A stretch of 43,352 nt of DNA from Candidatus Bacteroides merdigallinarum. Lineage in GTDB: Bacteria > Bacteroidota > Bacteroidia > Bacteroidales > Bacteroidaceae. This document shows positions 41,583 through 43,352 of this stretch, piece after piece. The stretch spans positions 1-43,352 of the forward strand of contig DXBX01000048.1 in the NCBI GenBank assembly GCA_019116285.1, written 5' to 3'. A program made the translations under genes and the position numbers. How positions within the stretch are numbered: position 1 is the first letter of the stretch; the number at the start of each line of letters is the position of its first letter. Below the pieces are notes generated by a model. That model ran no database searches, had not been told where the DNA came from, and was given only the letters and a program-made list of their open reading frames with translations.

Positions 41583-43268
41583 TTATTTTGCCTGCTGTTC
41601 GTCGGCGGCCGGCGCGCTCAGCATCTTCCGGTAGGCAACCGGATCATCCAGGATCTTGACAGCCTCCTTCAGGTCAGGGTCGTCTTTCAGTTGCTGGATA
41701 ATGCTGCCCCGCTGGTAGTAGTAGCGCTTGATGATCTCAATGGCCAGCATATCCTTGATTTCCTTCGCGAAATGATCCAGGTCGCGGTCCAAGTTGTGCT
41801 GCAGCTTCTTCTCCAGTGCGTCAAACTCGACCGAGGCACCGTCCAGGTAGCCCTCGAACTCGGCCATCTCCTTCAGGCTCTTCAGTATCTTCTCGGTCTG
41901 CTGGTCGTACTTGAAGTCGGCGGCTTTCACCTTTTCCTTGAAGGCGGCATAGTCGGCGTCCGTCACCTCGAACTGATCGGGCGGGGCCACCCGGTCATGC
42001 TTCAGGCAATAGTCCGTGGCATAGTCGAATATGAGGTTCTCGTTCACCAGATAGAACAGGATGTTGGGCAGTTTCTCGGTCTCCACCTCGACGTCCGGCG
42101 TCACGCCTCCCCCGTCGCGCACGATGCGGCCCGCGCGGGTCCGGAACTCCGTCGTCAGGCTGTCGGGGATGCGGCCCACGCTGCCGTCCGCATTGCGGTG
42201 GGCATAGTCAATGGCCTGTACGCAGCGCCCGCTCGGGATATAATACTTGGAGGTGGTCAGCTTGATGGCTCCCCCGTAAGGCAAGGGGCGCGTGGTCTGC
42301 ACCAGTCCCTTGCCAAAGGTGCGTGTGCCCACCAGCACGGCGCGGTCCAGGTCCTGCAGTGAACCGGCCAGGATTTCAGAGGCCGAAGCCGTGGAGCTGT
42401 TTACCAGCACGACCAGGGGAATGTCCGGGTCAATCGGTTCGCGGAGGGTCTTATAGACATTGTCCGCCTGCTTCAGACGTCCTTTGGTGGTGACCAGCGT
42501 CTCCCCACGGGGCAGGAAGAAGTTGGCTATCTCCACCGCCTCGTCCAACAGGCCGCCGCCATTGTTGCGCAGGTCGATAACCAGCGAGCGGATGCCTTGC
42601 TCCTTCAGGTGGAGGAATGCTTCCTTGAACTCTTGCGAGGGGTTGCCGGAGAAGGTGCTGAGGTTGATATAGCCGATGCTGTCCGCGCGCATAGTATAAT
42701 AAGGTATAATAGGCAGCTCGATGGAGCGGCGCACGATCTCAAACTCCAGCGGCTTCTTCACGCCGGGACGCTGCACCTTCAGCCGGAAGCTGGTGCCCAC
42801 CTGTCCGCGCAACAGCGTGCTGACGTCCGGATTGCCTTTCAAGTCCTGGCCGTCCAGTTCCAGCAGGATGTCACCCGCCTTCAGCCCTGCTTCGGCAGCC
42901 GGCATTCCCTCGTAGGGCTCGGATATGGTAGTGTACTGCGTCTTGCGCGAATAGGTGATGACAGACCCGATGCCGCCGTAACTGTTCTTCAGCATCTGTT
43001 CCAGCTCGTCCTGGTCGTCCTCGGGATAATACACGGTATAGGGGTCCAGCGAATACAGCATCGCGTCGATACCCTCGCGGACCGTCTTGTTGGGGTCGAT
43101 GGTGTCCACGTAGAACAAATCCAGCTCCTTCACGATGGAGTTGAAGATGTCCAGGTTCTTGGCCATCTGGAAACTCCGGCTGTCGCCGCTCGCAAAGCCC
43201 CACAAACCGATGAGGCTCACCCCCAAAAACAAGGTTACGATCCAGCGTAACTTCAGAAAACGTCTCAT
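41583..43268 (-). CDS. CtpA-type S41 carboxyl-terminal processing protease
   Basis: Membrane-anchored periplasmic serine protease of 561 residues. I use the ATG at 43268 (MRRFLKLRWIVTLFLGVSLIGLW, one membrane segment); the longer frame begins only with TTG. A PDZ domain (about residues 95-180, GGIGSVITYSR, AAEAGLKAGDILLELDG) precedes the S41 core with the Ser-Lys dyad: S295 in SSTASASEILAG and K320 in GTRTFGKGLVQ, with Gln324 in the position of the assisting Gln. The RNNGGGLLDEAV loop is typical. It trims C-termini of envelope proteins. A -7 box sits 59 bases upstream, near the window edge. Confidence 0.94.
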   Translation of the reverse strand: MRRFLKLRWIVTLFLGVSLIGLWGFASGDSRSFQMAKNLDIFNSIVKELDLFYVDTIDPNKTVREGIDAMLYSLDPYTVYYPEDDQDELEQMLKNSYGGIGSVITYSRKTQYTTISEPYEGMPAAEAGLKAGDILLELDGQDLKGNPDVSTLLRGQVGTSFRLKVQRPGVKKPLEFEIVRRSIELPIIPYYTMRADSIGYINLSTFSGNPSQEFKEAFLHLKEQGIRSLVIDLRNNGGGLLDEAVEIANFFLPRGETLVTTKGRLKQADNVYKTLREPIDPDIPLVVLVNSSTASASEILAGSLQDLDRAVLVGTRTFGKGLVQTTRPLPYGGAIKLTTSKYYIPSGRCVQAIDYAHRNADGSVGRIPDSLTTEFRTRAGRIVRDGGGVTPDVEVETEKLPNILFYLVNENLIFDYATDYCLKHDRVAPPDQFEVTDADYAAFKEKVKAADFKYDQQTEKILKSLKEMAEFEGYLDGASVEFDALEKKLQHNLDRDLDHFAKEIKDMLAIEIIKRYYYQRGSIIQQLKDDPDLKEAVKILDDPVAYRKMLSAPAADEQQAK

Positions 43269-43327
43269 TTTACTGCTTATATTATATGAAAAACCACTTT
43301 TTTTGCCCTTTCGAGGCAAATTTTCTG

Positions 43328-43335
43328 CAAAGATA
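43328..43335 (-). promoter_or_regulatory. -7 promoter box for the S41 protease gene
   Basis: On the minus strand this reads TATCTTTG, an exact TAnnTTTG match, 59 bases before the ATG at 43268. The -33 region would fall at or beyond the window edge. Confidence 0.5.
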
Positions 43336-43352
43336 TTGCATATTTCAAAATA

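Overview
The window looks like a chromosomal piece of a fairly GC-rich member of the Bacteroidaceae (Bacteroides or a close relative). The evidence is a SusC/SusD pair, a hybrid sensor/AraC-type regulator, Bacteroides-type -7 promoter boxes (TAnnTTTG) upstream of several genes, DUF4292 and DUF2490 proteins, and a fused NDP-forming acyl-CoA synthetase. I see no tRNA or rRNA gene, CRISPR array, insertion sequence or prophage.

Positions 1-24000 are high-GC and mostly housekeeping. In order: prfB (cut by the left edge, minus); a GH127-type beta-L-arabinofuranosidase and an M16 zinc protease lipoprotein (plus); a maltose-type O-acetyltransferase; a small membrane-anchored winged-helix protein; a DUF2490 outer-membrane protein and a secreted beta-propeller (minus); a thioredoxin-fold lipoprotein without its cysteines, followed by yifB (plus); a minus block of acyl-CoA synthetase, membrane pyrophosphatase, OmpA/TPR lipoprotein and dGTPase; then a plus operon of dut, TPR protein, DUF4292 lipoprotein and EnvC-like protein.

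Positions 24000-40250 are visibly lower in GC and form one polysaccharide utilisation locus in two convergent arms. The plus arm is a GH9 lipoprotein, SusC, SusD, a small secreted protein of unknown function and a ThuA-like protein. The minus arm reads hybrid two-component regulator, ROK sugar kinase, NagX-like acyltransferase, NagB, a FucP/NagP-type MFS transporter and a second ThuA-like protein. The nagP/nagX/nagB/kinase set points to an amino-sugar glycan as substrate. No nagA lies in the window, so a glucosamine-containing substrate is possible. Two terminators and a 590-base non-coding stretch with direct repeats separate the arms. An M20 deacylase and a CtpA-type S41 protease close the window.

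The most unusual signal is a family of 22-bp tandem repeats. Arrays with exact 22-bp periodicity occur at 956-1109, 9254-9341 and 19716-19803. These are the only three divergent intergenic regions in the window, all three arrays lie in the same orientation, and I found none elsewhere. I do not recognise the family. A period of about two helical turns suggests a phased protein-binding array.
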